Positions 35,366 through 46,262 of a stretch of 64,000 nt of DNA are shown here, piece after piece (position 1 is the first letter of the stretch; the number at the start of each line of letters is the position of its first letter). This DNA comes from Neoconidiobolus thromboides FSU 785 (Eukaryota > Entomophthoromycota > Entomophthoromycetes > Entomophthorales > Neoconidiobolaceae). The stretch is taken from positions 1 through 64,000 of the forward strand of contig MU626298.1 of assembly GCA_025603075.1 (NCBI GenBank). The letters run 5' to 3'. Under the pieces are notes generated by a model. That model saw only the letters and a list, made by a program, of their open reading frames with translations, ran no database searches and was not told where the DNA came from. The position numbers and the translations under genes are program-made.

Positions 35366-36943
35366 ATGATTTTTTATACGATTTCATTACTTTTTTTATC
35401 ATTATTATTATTTAGTACCTTTGCTATCTTTTATCGACCCAAACGATACCGACATCTAAAAAAGATTCCCTTTTATGGTTATTTAAAATATGCGGCATCT
35501 AGTAAATCCATCGTTGAAAGATTTGAAGAGTTATATCGACCAAACTTAAATAAAGAAGGCTATACCCTTCTTTGGCAACCAAGAGCATGGAATTTAATAG
35601 TGACTGATTATAAAATTATTAAAGAAGTTGTGATGAATACCAATGTTTTCCATAAAAATCCAGTAAACCAAATTGATTATGGTCAATTAAACTATAAGCT
35701 TTTTGGTAAATCAAATATTGTTTTATCAGACAAAACAGAATGGAGACACCATCGCAAGTCAGTTAACCCAGCTTTTAAAAAATCTTGGGATACAAAAATT
35801 TTTGCCGAAAGTGGGTATGAGCTTATTGACAAAATCGAATCTCGAAATAGGATACCTACAGATATGAATGATATGTTTCAGCAATTGACTCTAGATGTTT
35901 TAGGTCGTGGTTTATTTAGTTATGATTTTTTTGCTCTAAAGAATGGCGATAAAGATAAAAACTTACTTTATTATAAACAAGCTATGTCTGGTATTTTTAA
36001 TCTCATTTATATTACATTTCCTTTCCTTGACATCTTCGCGCCTAAGCTTATAGACTCACGTAGATATGTTCATCAGCAAGGTCAATGTTTTAGAGTTTTC
36101 TTGGAAGGAATTATTGATAGTAAACGAAAGGAAATTGAATCAGGTGTAGTAAAAGATGATATTGTTTCTTTAATGATCCGTGATTCTATGGAAAATGAAG
36201 TAGATGGTTTAACTAATGAAGAGATTCTAAACAACCTGACCGTTTTTTTCCTTGCTGGCCATGATACTACTGCCAATACTCTCACTTCAACACTATATTT
36301 TTTAGCTAAAAATCAAGTAACTATTATTCGTTGTAAATTTCTATAAAAATTAATCCCCTTATTAGGATATTCAAGATAAAGCTCGCCAGGAAGTTTTAAA
36401 TGTTGTAGGAGATTCAGATGAAGTTAAAGCCCCAACTAATGACCAGGAAAAAAAGTTGCCATATATTGATTGTATCATCAAAGAAAGTATGCGTATCTCT
36501 CCAACTGTAAACCAATTGAGAAGACACGCTTCTAAGGATATAACCTTAAGTGATGGTACACAAGTTAAAAAGGGGGATATGGTTATGTTACTTGTATATC
36601 TCCATCATCGAAACCCAGAGTATTTTCCAGAACCAGAAAAGTTTGATCCTGACAGATTTAAAGATCCTCATGGTATTGAATCCTCTGTGTGGATGCCATT
36701 TGGGATGGGAACAAGAACATGTAAGACTAAGCTTAATTATATAAAGAAATATTAACTTATTTTTCAGGTGTTGGGTTACACTTTTCTTTAATAGAGCAGA
36801 GGGTTATACTTTCAATGCTGTTGCAAAAGTATACTATTCGCCTTGGGCCTAATTGTAAACAATGGGAAACTCCAAAGTTTAATTCCAGTGGCTTTTTACA
36901 TATAGCCGGCGCAGATATAGCTTTTGAACCAAGGCTTAAATAA
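35366..36943 (+). CDS. Cytochrome P450, tandem copy A, 3 exons
   Basis: Exons 35366-36316, 36366-36720 and 36768-36943, giving 493 residues. An N-terminal membrane anchor (residues 3-23) is followed by a basic stretch RPKRYRHLKK and Pro-containing hinge. P450 landmarks are present: WRHHRKSVNPAF (helix C), AGHDTTANTLTSTLYF (helix I oxygen-binding AGxDTT), KESMRI (helix K ExxR), FDPDRFKDP (PERF region) and the heme loop FGMGTRTCVG with the Cys thiolate. The heme Cys codon is split by the second intron. The pattern is nearest to CYP4/CYP52-like microsomal monooxygenases that hydroxylate fatty acids or alkanes, but the substrate is a guess. It would sit in the endoplasmic reticulum and need a P450 reductase from elsewhere. 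Confidence 0.94.
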
Positions 36944-37943
36944 ACATGATTTGTTATGATAAATTATCTATTTGAATATGAGCTCACCAATATTAAATGT
37001 GAATATAGCATGTATTTAAATAATTACCCAACTGCCAATAATCTTTTTGTATATAAAAGAGTACTTTTGTTATTTATCATTTGTTTTAACAATATCTACA
37101 CGTTTTATAATTAAGCTTTATAACAAAATCAATTTATATAAGTTTAAATACTATTTCATCTTTGTTTTTCTTCCATTTCTTGTTGACTTTTTAGTACCAG
37201 AATTGATTTTCAGGTTACTAAACTACGGGCTTAATGATTGGCTTAATTTGTTAAGTTTTATTAGTTAGAACTTTCAATGGTTGAAAAATAATTAAACTAA
37301 AAAACTGAGTCAAAAATTAAACTATATATTAATTTTCTAGCTTAATTTTTCAAATTAACTTTAAATTTAACCAATGATTTAATTAGTACTTATTGTCCCT
37401 GAAAGGCGCTTTCAGCAGACTAAAAAATTAAATTTTGATGCCTAAGAGGTACTCCCAGGAAGCAAAAGATTAAAAGGTTAAAGTATTTTAGCAATCCTTA
37501 TTATTATAGTTTAAAATACTGTTGTAATTCATATTATGAGCTACCATTGTATGCTTTCAAGTCAACTAACGTTTTTAAGCTTAAAAATATATTCTCTAAT
37601 CGTTTCGCTTTACAAACATAAATAAAAAAGCTTATTAAGGTATTTTTGAATGAGTTATTATAATAATTCTATAGTTATTACAATGTGTCCTTAATAATTG
37701 TTTCTAATATATCTTTATTAATCAACTGTAAAATTTGTCATCTTTAACAATCTTTTTTATTTTCTTAAAGTAGAAATCTCATGTGTCCATGTGTCGAAAT
37801 TTAATAACGTGGTTATGGATGTTATTTTTTTATAATCATTTTCAAAAAATTGCAGCAATTAATAATAAAATAGCCAATAATAAATAACTGTCATTAACAT
37901 CACACATAAATAAATTTACGCATTTTAATATTCATTTCTTGTA
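36944..37943. other. Spacer between tandem P450 genes
   Basis: About 1 kb of AT-rich DNA; a hydrophobic 73-codon frame at 37047-37268 lacks any family signature. Nothing else seen. Confidence 0.45.
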
Positions 37944-39485
37944 ATGGGATCGAATATAGGACTATATATAATTTTGGGAGTAGTATTGTTGGTTATTTTA
38001 GGTTTAGGAACCAAAAATAAAGTGCCAGAGCATTTAAAGGGCATTCCGAAACTAAACTTTTATGAAATCATTTTTTCTCTTATAACTGGAAAATCCTTTA
38101 TAGAAAGGTATAATAAATTAGTTAAACCCAAATTGGATAGGATGGGATGTGCCGTTTTTCAAAGGAGAGGGAAATGGGGATTGACATTAACTGATGCTTT
38201 ACATCATAAAGAAGTATATAATAAGAGTAATATATTCTTGAAGAAAAACCCCGATGAAAATTTAGATATGTTATTAAGTAATCAATTTTTTGGTAAAAGT
38301 AATCTTTTGTTTTCTGACAATATTGATTGGAAACGTCATAGAAGAATTGTAAATCCGGCATTTAAGATTAGTTGGGATATCAATTTTTTTTCAAAAGGTG
38401 CACTGGAGCTTATTACTAAGATTGAAGCTAGTCCAAAAATTGATATCCATGAAGAATTAGTGTTATTAACATTAGATGCTTTAGGTAGAGGTCTATTAAA
38501 TTATGAATTTAATGCTTTAAGTAAAGGGACAGATTTTAATCTGAAATTGTATCAAGACTTAATGAAGGCAGTAGGGAATCCAATATTTTTTATGTTCCCG
38601 ATATTAGAAAAAATAATACCAAGTCGCAAAAAGTTTTTTAAATTAAACCATCAGTTTCGTGACTTTTTAAAAGAGGTTATTGAAAAGAAAAAAATGGAGT
38701 TAGACGATAATAAAAACGATTTGATTAGCCTAATGTTAATGAACTCTACACAAGATGTAGAAGATCCGCTGAGTATGGATGAAATGATAAGTAACTTGGT
38801 TATTTTCTTTTTAGCTGGTCATGAGACAACTGCTAGTGCATTGACATCTTGTTTATATTATTTGGGAAAAAATACTGTAAGAATATATCTATTGTATTAA
38901 CGATTTGTTAATAACATTATAGGACATTCAAGACAAGGCAAGGAGAGAAGTTGAAGAAATTATAGGAAAAAAAGAATTCTCGATTCCAACGTTTGATGAG
39001 CAAAAAAATATGAAATATCTCACCAATGTAATTAAAGAAAGTATGAGGATAGTTACTTCTATTAATGAAGTCCGTAGATACTGTAATGAAGACCATACTT
39101 TTTATGATGGATTGAAAGTTAAGAAAGGTAATTTTGTTGTATTGCAGGCCTGGTACCTTAACCATAATGAAAAATATTTTCCAAATCCAAATATATTTGA
39201 TCCTGAAAGATATTCAGATCCAGACCAGGTTTCAAATTGGCTTTCCTTTGGTACCGGTACAAGATCATGTAAGCATTTTTTGTCATTGTCTTATTTGTTA
39301 CTAATGTTTTAGGTGTTGGTACATCTTTCTCTTTAATAGAGCAAAGGGTAGTTTTGTCAATGTTACTTCTTAAATTTGATATCAAACTCGGGCCTACCTC
39401 TAGACTATGGGAACAGCCCAAATTAGCAGTTAAAGGTTTAGTTTGTATTAAAGATTTAGATCTTATTTTTACGTCGAGAAACTGA
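37944..39485 (+). CDS. Cytochrome P450, tandem copy B, 3 exons
   Basis: Exons 37944-38876, 38923-39268 and 39313-39485, giving 483 residues. Layout and intron positions are the same as in copy A: the first intron comes just before DIQDKAR and the second splits the heme Cys codon. Landmarks are an N-terminal anchor (IILGVVLLVILGLG), WKRHRRIVNPAFKISWD, AGHETTASALTSCLYYL (helix I), KESMRI (ExxR), FDPERYSDP and FGTGTRSCVGTSFSLIEQR (heme loop). The two genes are clearly paralogues from a tandem duplication but have diverged widely in the substrate-recognition stretches, which hints at different substrates. Membrane-bound monooxygenase of the ER. Confidence 0.94.
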
Positions 39486-40489
39486 TAAGGAGTCATAATA
39501 TCAATTTATGTTTGTATTAAATATATCAATGTAATTAGCTATTTATATTAAAATAAATAGCTTTCTTCGTGAATCCCTTCGGTTGGGCAATAAGCTGTTT
39601 TTATTTTTTATTGAGAGAGTATATGCTTCACAAAATTAACAAAAAGTCAAGATAAAAGATAAAAATCAAAGGTAAAGGAGAAGTATATAAATAAGTAAAT
39701 AAATGAAATAAACAGATAAAACTTTGTTGAACCTATTGGAAATTTTAATAACATATTTGAGCGCTAAGAGCTTTTAACTAAAACATTTGTTCTAAACTTT
39801 CACAGTCTTATGTATTTTTCATTTTAATACAGAGTGCACGCAAGTTCTACGATCATTTTTAAAATGGTTATAACTATAGTAAGAAATAAAATAAAAAGAG
39901 ATTATGGGAACATTATGTAATTAAGTTTGAATTTTTGTACTAGTTTTTGTTCCGATTTTTTGTTTCTTACTATAGTTATAATCATCTTAAAAGTGGCTAT
40001 AAAACTTATGCGCACACTACAATTTGATGCTTTAAAATATTTAGTTACAATGTATAAAGTTATCCAAAGGATCAGCTTTTTGTTTTCTTATATAAGCAAT
40101 AAAGCAGGATAAAAAAATAATTATATTAATAAATGTCCCATTCTTAATTTTTTTGTTTTTTCACAAGAAATATAGTACAAATGCTGCAAATATTAGAATA
40201 CAAGATAAATAATTAGGAGTACTTTGTGATTTTTTTAGGTTGTTGAAAAAGATTAATGGCCATTAAAAAGTTGAAATATTATAATAAAGTTGAAAACAGC
40301 GTAATTGTTTATCATATTTATTAAGTAATTGTTCAACTATATCAAGGCGTATAAACACTAGATCAACATAATATTCAATCCAACCAATTTTATTAATTTA
40401 CTTTTTCAGCTACCAGAAAGCAAATGTTTGGCTTTAGTTTTGGGATTATAACTTCTACTTCCTCTAAAACCAACAATTGATAAAATACA
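39486..40489. other. Intergenic
   Basis: Contains a loose inverted pair near 39845-39900 and 39945-40000: TTTTTAAAATGGTTATAACTATAGTAAG-like sequence on one side and TTACTATAGTTATAATCATC on the other, about 80 bp apart. No gene recognised. Confidence 0.4.
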
Positions 40490-40590
40490 TATAAGGATAT
40501 TTTTTTTGATTTCATTACTTTTTCTATCTTTTAAGCGCTATTTGAGTACAAAGACTGTTAGTAAAATTCTCAAAAAAATACACTCCCATA
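40490..40590. mobile_element. MITE-like element, copy 6
   Basis: TA-TAAGGATATTTTTTTTG at the left and ACACTCCCA-TA at the right; core TTTTAAGCGCTATTTGAG. Flanked by TA on both sides. It abuts the 3' end of the GT32 remnant. Confidence 0.82.
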
Positions 40591-41442
40591 TTCATTTATG
40601 TGGAATCGGTCTTTGGATGTCAATCTTCTTTATATCATTTATATTGAGATAACCGAGAACACCATCAGACCAAACATCTGGACCTATTCAACTTAAGGCA
40701 TCATAATCATCTCGACTCCTTCTTGAATTTATCTCTAGTGTAATATTGAGAGTGTTTTTTTTGACTTCATTATTTTTTCCATTTTTTAAGCGCCATTTAA
40801 GCGGAAAATTTGTTAGTCAAATTCTTAAACACAAAAATACATCCCCATTTTTGATTTGATTGATGAGATCCCATAATGTTTGATGTCCTTTGATACATGA
40901 AAACGTCCACTGAATAAATTGCATCCCACTTGGATAATTATTAGCTTTTCGGCACCTAAGGTTAAGGTCTACGTCATATGCCTCAGTCAAAACAATCACA
41001 TTTATACCTGATACTCTGTCATTCCAGGTGTCAATTGGCCTAATACATAGTATATTAGTATCAATGTAAGTGCCGTCATAAAAATATAGAGTTATAGATC
41101 TAAAATAATTGCTCTAAGTACAGGTATAAGAAAGAATTTAAAGGCTTCATAAATATCTTTGGACATATTCCTATAAACAACGTTGTTTATTTGAGCATTA
41201 ATGTATATTTTTAATTGATAGAAAGACTTGTGTGTTCTCCATAATCCTAAGATATCATTTTTGATATCTCTTTTAGCTCTAGGAGTTATGCATAACGACT
41301 TCAGTATTTTCATTTCTCTATTTATCAATTTTTCTTTCTTTGGACCAACATTCAGCTTTTTTATCTTTTTCACTTCTAGTTGTGTTTCTCTTATGTATTT
41401 GTTTGGCTTAACGTACCTTTTCATTTCTCGACAGTTGATCAT
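40590..41442 (-). pseudogene. Decayed GT32 (Och1-type) mannosyltransferase, split by a MITE
   Basis: On the minus strand the pieces follow the GT32 order. First comes FFLIPVLRAIILDL (the ksDLlRy region), then after a frame break YFYDGTYIDTNILCIRPID (the GGxYxDxD site, here DGTYIDTN so the second Asp is lost). Next are SGINVIVLTEAYDVDLNLRC and PSGMQFIQWTFSCIKGHQTL, matching the family giNviiG.E and iQw....pgHPil motifs. The sequence is then interrupted by repeat copy 7 (40747-40847). Beyond it follow IGPDVWSDGVLGYLNIND (the TGPg.fTd.v motif) and a premature stop. Intact relatives are Golgi type II membrane enzymes that add alpha-1,6-mannose to N-glycans. The gene is dead: a frame change, lost catalytic residue and an insertion. 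Confidence 0.8.
40747..40847. mobile_element. MITE-like element, copy 7, inside GT32 remnant
   Basis: From TGAGAGTGTTTTTTTTGAC to ACAAAAATACATCCCCA with core TTTTAAGCGCCATTTAAGCG. It separates two adjacent segments of the GT32 remnant, so it is a true insertion. The shared frame (SLFFPFFKRHLSGKFVSQ) is open. Confidence 0.87.
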
Positions 41443-42612
41443 TTAATGTTTTTTTATTCAGTTTTCAGAAAGTGTTAATGTAAATAACAATAGCGTAGTG
41501 ATTGCAAGCATAACCGCTATATCATAGTGTCTGAATCTATTGATTTAATGAGTCATAGTTTCCCTCACTTTTCTAAACTAATTTTAAATCCAAAAGTTAA
41601 AATGTTTTTGATATAATATATAATAAATGACTTACTATTGACATTTCTTATAGAAAAGATAATTTAATAGTAAAGTTCCAAGCGTGTACTTTTATGTTAC
41701 AATCGCTTTGTTTTTAACAATATATAAATTATAGTAATCAACAAAAATGAGTACAGGGGATTTGAAATTCTTAAAGGGTAGAAGTGTTATTTTGATAAAG
41801 CAAAGTATAAACTTGGCTCTAGAGATACTAATAAAATTTTATGCAAAAACATACATGTTAGACTATAGCCTAATGAGTCATACGCTTGTGTTTAGGTTGT
41901 TTGTATTAAGAATTATTTTTTTGCACTAGACCTCATTTAAATTTATAGATACAAAATATAAAAGTGATATATTTAAAGACAGACTATCCAAATTTCTATC
42001 AAAGTTTAATCAGTTGGGTCGAAATAGTATTCCTACTCATAATTGGGAATATGGATTTCAATATAGTATATCCATCAGTTCCAAAGATAATGTACTGGTT
42101 CATTTACAGAAAAGCAACTAAAGCTTTGGTTCAATAGAGGAAGTTAAATCTTTAACTTATAAATTAACTAAAACTAAAGCTAATTTATGTACTGTTTTAC
42201 TGGATGTGAAATAGTATGGAAAAATGAGCACATCTAGTTATATGACTAGATTAGCAGTAAATAGTAGCTTTTATATCATAAATATTTAACTTTGGAAAAT
42301 AATTGATAATATTTGTGCATTTAAATACAACATTTTATTGATAATTCATTCTTTTATAATAATTTGAACTAAGAAAAATTACTAAAATATTATTATTAAA
42401 ATTAATTTTTATTATGGATCATAAACGAGGAATTCCATTTAGATACTTTGGTTCTGACCACATAGGACTAATAAATTAGTTTCAGGCATCAGTGTATCAT
42501 TTAATCATCTCCAAATTTAAGTGAGTTAAAACAAAAACTCGTAAAAAAATACAGCAAATAAGATCCTTGTGGGACAAAAATGGAAATCTAGCTTCAATCT
42601 CCAAACTTTGTA
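41443..42612. other. Intergenic with an unassigned decayed frame
   Basis: Between 41747 and 42260 (+) several short in-frame peptide-like stretches occur (FKDRLSKFLSKFNQLGRNSI, then HNWEYGFQYSISISSKDN, then VKSLTYKLTKTKANLCTVLL) separated by stops. They look like a remnant of one gene, but I do not recognise the family. Confidence 0.4.
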
Positions 42613-43978
42613 ATGAAAAAATATTTTTTAAATTTTATTTTTAAATCAAACTATCATAAGTCCTTTTATCTTAACAGAATGAGTGATAATAAAATTAGTC
42701 CTTTGATTCAATTAACCAATACCAAGAATATAGAAGCAGACGTTAAAGAGGACAATCCGAAAGCTGTAGAGCAAAGTAATGAAAATGGTCAAATAGAAAA
42801 TCAAAGAGAAGGCGAAAAAATAGAAGCTCAAAAAGAAGTCAAAAAAGAAATTAAAAGACATCCAGGGTATGGGCCAGTGCCTGAAGGAATGAGTAAGAGT
42901 GCATATAAAAAAATGAAGAAGAGGGAGTTGAGGGAAGAAACACATAAAGAATGGATAACTCAAGTACGCCAAAAACAAAAAATGAAAAAGAAAGAGCGTA
43001 AACAGTTAATAAAGCAAGGTAGCTATTTGTCTGAATTAATGAAAAAATGTATTCAATCTTATTGTAGGATTGATTGAGGATCAGTATAAACCTAAACCAA
43101 AAGTCGAAAACCAAGTTGCTTTACCATTGAAAATTGTTATTGATATGGATTTTGATAAATTGATGAATGACAAAGTAATATAATTCCAGCCTAAATAAAT
43201 ATATTAATATATGTATTAGGAAATATCTTCAGTTTGTAATCAAGTAGCTAGATGCTATGCATTCAATCGACAAAATGAAAATCAGGTCAACTTGTATGTA
43301 ACTGATATTAAAGGAAGGATTTTAGAGTATTTTAATACAAAAAAGCAAGACTCTAAAAATTGGAAAGATGTAACACTTACAGAAAACCATTTCGGCAATT
43401 TGATTAATAAAGAAGATACTATTTATCTTACAGCAGATGCCGAAGATACTATTTCTGAGTTGGATATCACGAAAACTTATATAATTGGTGGGATTGTTGA
43501 TAAAAATAGACATAAGGTTATCATTATTATTGTTTATATTACATTTATTTATCACTAATATTTAGTTTTTGACATTGAACAAAGCTAAAGAGTTGGGCAT
43601 AAAAAGTGCTAAATTGCCAATCGGGGATTACATAAAAATAGCAAGTCGTAAAGTATTAGCAGTGAATCATGGTATTAATTTTATAGATGTATTTTTTTGA
43701 AATTTAGTTTAATTTCTAATGTTTTAGTGTTTGAAATTTTATTACAATATTTAAATATAAAGGATTGGGAGCAAGCGTTTTTAAAGGTTATACCACAAAG
43801 AAGGCTTAGGCAAAATATGAACATAACCGATATCAATGAGAATGGAGATGAACAAGAAGGCAAAGATGTAGATGACGCAAACGATAAAGAAGATGAGCAA
43901 GATGAAAATGATAAAGAAAATCAAGAGGAGGATAAAAATGATGAAAGTGATGATAAAGAAATTGATAAAAGAAATTGA
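42613..43978 (+). CDS. TRM10: tRNA (guanine-9-N1) methyltransferase Trm10, 5 exons
   Basis: Exons 42613-43018, 43068-43174, 43220-43516, 43566-43671 and 43728-43978, all GT-AG and in frame; 388 residues. The SPOUT domain reads [20 protein letters not shown], then [47 protein letters not shown] and [19 protein letters not shown] followed by VIPQRR, all Trm10 hallmarks including the conserved GGIVDxNRxK. The N-terminal 150 residues are Lys/Glu-rich with [14 protein letters not shown] and the family-like basic helix. The tail is very acidic (Asp/Glu/Asn). Two starts are possible: 42613, giving a 22-residue basic, aromatic leader, or 42679 (MSDNKISPL), giving 366 residues. It methylates N1 of G9 in tRNAs using S-adenosylmethionine. 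Confidence 0.92.
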
Positions 43979-44003
43979 ATAAAATAATATAGATAAGCAA
44001 TAA

Positions 44004-45626
44004 TTACAAATTTAATGCAAGGTAAATGGTATACTCTGGATTAAGAAGATCTGAAATACCCCAGTTAGGGTCAGTTTGAATAAAGCCTGCTGAGTTTGCT
44101 ACAATTAGCTCTAACTTAAATAGAATACTTAAAACTTCTTCGCCGTTAGCTGCAAAATCTTGATTATCTTTAAATTTCTACAAATCATTAGTATTTATAA
44201 AATTTAGCATTATTATTATTTACTTCTATCATGCTACTCACTAAACGTTCTCTATCTGGCGCAGTATATAAATAATCTACTATTTCTGACATTAAAGTAG
44301 CAATGGATTTTGGAAAAAACAATAGGAATTTCTCCAATAAACCTGGACTATACTTTTTAAACTCCAGTATTAACTTTTCTTGAAGTTGATTTGTTATCTA
44401 AAAATTAAAATTAAATTAAAACAATTAAAAGAGATTTAAGATTAGTTACAATATCTTTCATTTTAATGAGCTCAGCTTCAAGTGCTTTCAGTAGTCCTTT
44501 TAAACCTAAATGAAATTTGTAAATTTAAATTCCGTGTGATTAAAAATAGATTACCATTTTTATCTTCAATGATATAGGTATTCTGTTGAAAAGATACAAG
44601 AATCTGTTTTAATACTTCACGAACACATTGGATATCTAACTTGATAGTTAGTAATCCAAATAATATTTTATACTCTGCTTACCACTATCATTAGTCTCCC
44701 ACTTAGTATTGCCAATTCTTTGAACTAATAAATCGTAACGTTCTTTTTTACGTTCTAGTTCATGAATCTTTACTTCTGTTTTTAAAAGTGCCTCTTTGTT
44801 GGCTTTTCTTTTGTTTTCAATCTCAAGGTAATCTTTTTTACTTTTAAATATTAACATTTCTCTTAATATTTCCTATTGACAACTATATCAAATATTCTTT
44901 ATAGTAAATACAGCAATTTACCTTATTTACCACCCCTCCTTTTTCTAAATTTTCGACCCAGTATTTCATTCTTTCATATTCTCTTTTCTAAATTATGAAT
45001 CACCTTCTATTTAAACAAGAGTCAAGATGGTTTACCTTTTCGTTATTAGCAATTTCTTTTTTAAACTTAACACCGCTCAATTTTTCTGCCCTTTCTATTA
45101 TTTTTGCTTTATTTTTTTTCAAATCTTCAACGTCAATATCACCAGCCTGTACATCTAAATAAAAATCGATCTATTTATACTGGTTATCCAATTGATCTTT
45201 AATTTTTAACTTATCATTACTTCTTGCATATAAATTTTCGATAGTTCTAATAGCTCCTCTAGTCGCTCATTACAAACAATCACTAGCCCTGGTAACTTTG
45301 GAGTTATTGTTTGGGCTCTTTTTTGTTTAATTGTTTCCATCTCTCGATTTGTATAAATCTCATGTTGCTATTAAATTTTGGTTTCTTTTAGCTGTTAAAC
45401 TTCATATCTTTTTAAAAATGCTTTTACCTGAGTAAACCTTGCTATTTTATTAAATCGACTAAACTTGTCACTGGCTATTTTGATTTCGTTAACTCCAGCC
45501 AATAACTAATGGCAATTTAAGTTGTTTTATTTTTCTTTTATTTAATCTATTTACCGCTGCATTAACGTTACTTAGTTTTTTTGTGCATTCTTGTATTGTA
45601 TCTTCTATTGTTGGTGCCTTGCTCAT
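44004..45626 (-). CDS. Coiled-coil protein with DASH/Spc19-like N-terminus, 10 exons
   Basis: Exons on the minus strand: 45626-45555, 45505-45428, 45367-45221, 45170-45036, 44987-44922, 44872-44683, 44635-44555, 44505-44450, 44397-44224, 44177-44004. All junctions keep frame, giving 390 residues. The first about 95 residues (a Cys near 14, then SDKFSRFNKIARFTQ, ending ERLEELLELSK) can be laid without gaps on the pattern I recall for the DASH/Dam1 subunit Spc19. That pattern has a Cys, then a DFPRL-like block 24 residues on, then a TPE-like block; here it reads ITPKL. The next 150 residues are Lys/Glu-rich coiled coil. The C-terminal 150 are helical with FFPKSIATLMSEIVDYLYTA. Spc19 is usually about 160 residues, so the long extension is unusual. 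If right, it acts at kinetochore microtubules; otherwise it is an unassigned coiled-coil protein. Confidence 0.7.
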
Positions 45627-46262
45627 TGAAACTTTTAAATAATTAAAATCTTAAGAATGAGACTATTTTTGTATTTTTTTAGTTTAATTTTTGACTTATT
45701 TTTGAAGACTGCAAAAATTGAATTTCAGAGTTACAATTCTTCAATAATAAATAGTAACATTTTAAATGATAATATCGTCCATACGAAAGGCCCACTAGTA
45801 GCTATAGGTATATAATCATCGATTTTATTTACATAAAGTATATCAAAGGTTTAAAACAGTATAAATGTACTAAGGTTAGTCATGAGACGTATAAATCAAA
45901 TCCGAGTTACTTTGAACAGATTCACCACTCTAATGACCTTTTCTACTAGTTCAAAGCCATGTTGTCTATTTAACTTAAAAATGGCTATGACCCTAATGTT
46001 AAAATAGGATAGTCTGTTAACGTCTCTTTGCTATTATCTTCAATTGAGTTCAATGGACTAATTAGATATCTGTATAAATTAGTAGCCATAATAATTATTT
46101 TCTTACAAATTAGATACAATAAATTTTAATAGTTAATATATTTGACATGATTGGTTATTTTCTAAAAAAAGTAATAGCAAATTCATCAAAACATAAAATA
46201 ATAAATTTAAATAATTTTTATATTAATATATAGCCGGAGATAATCTTGATGTTAAAAGGTTA
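45627..46262. other. Intergenic
   Basis: Upstream of the coiled-coil gene and downstream of the Gly-rich gene. AT-rich, nothing recognised. Confidence 0.5.

Noticed and set aside
45221-45370. A frameshift in the coiled-coil gene around LSKIYM
   Set aside because: Using the donor after CAAGAA and the acceptor at AAATAG gives a 50-bp intron and keeps frame, so no frameshift is needed.
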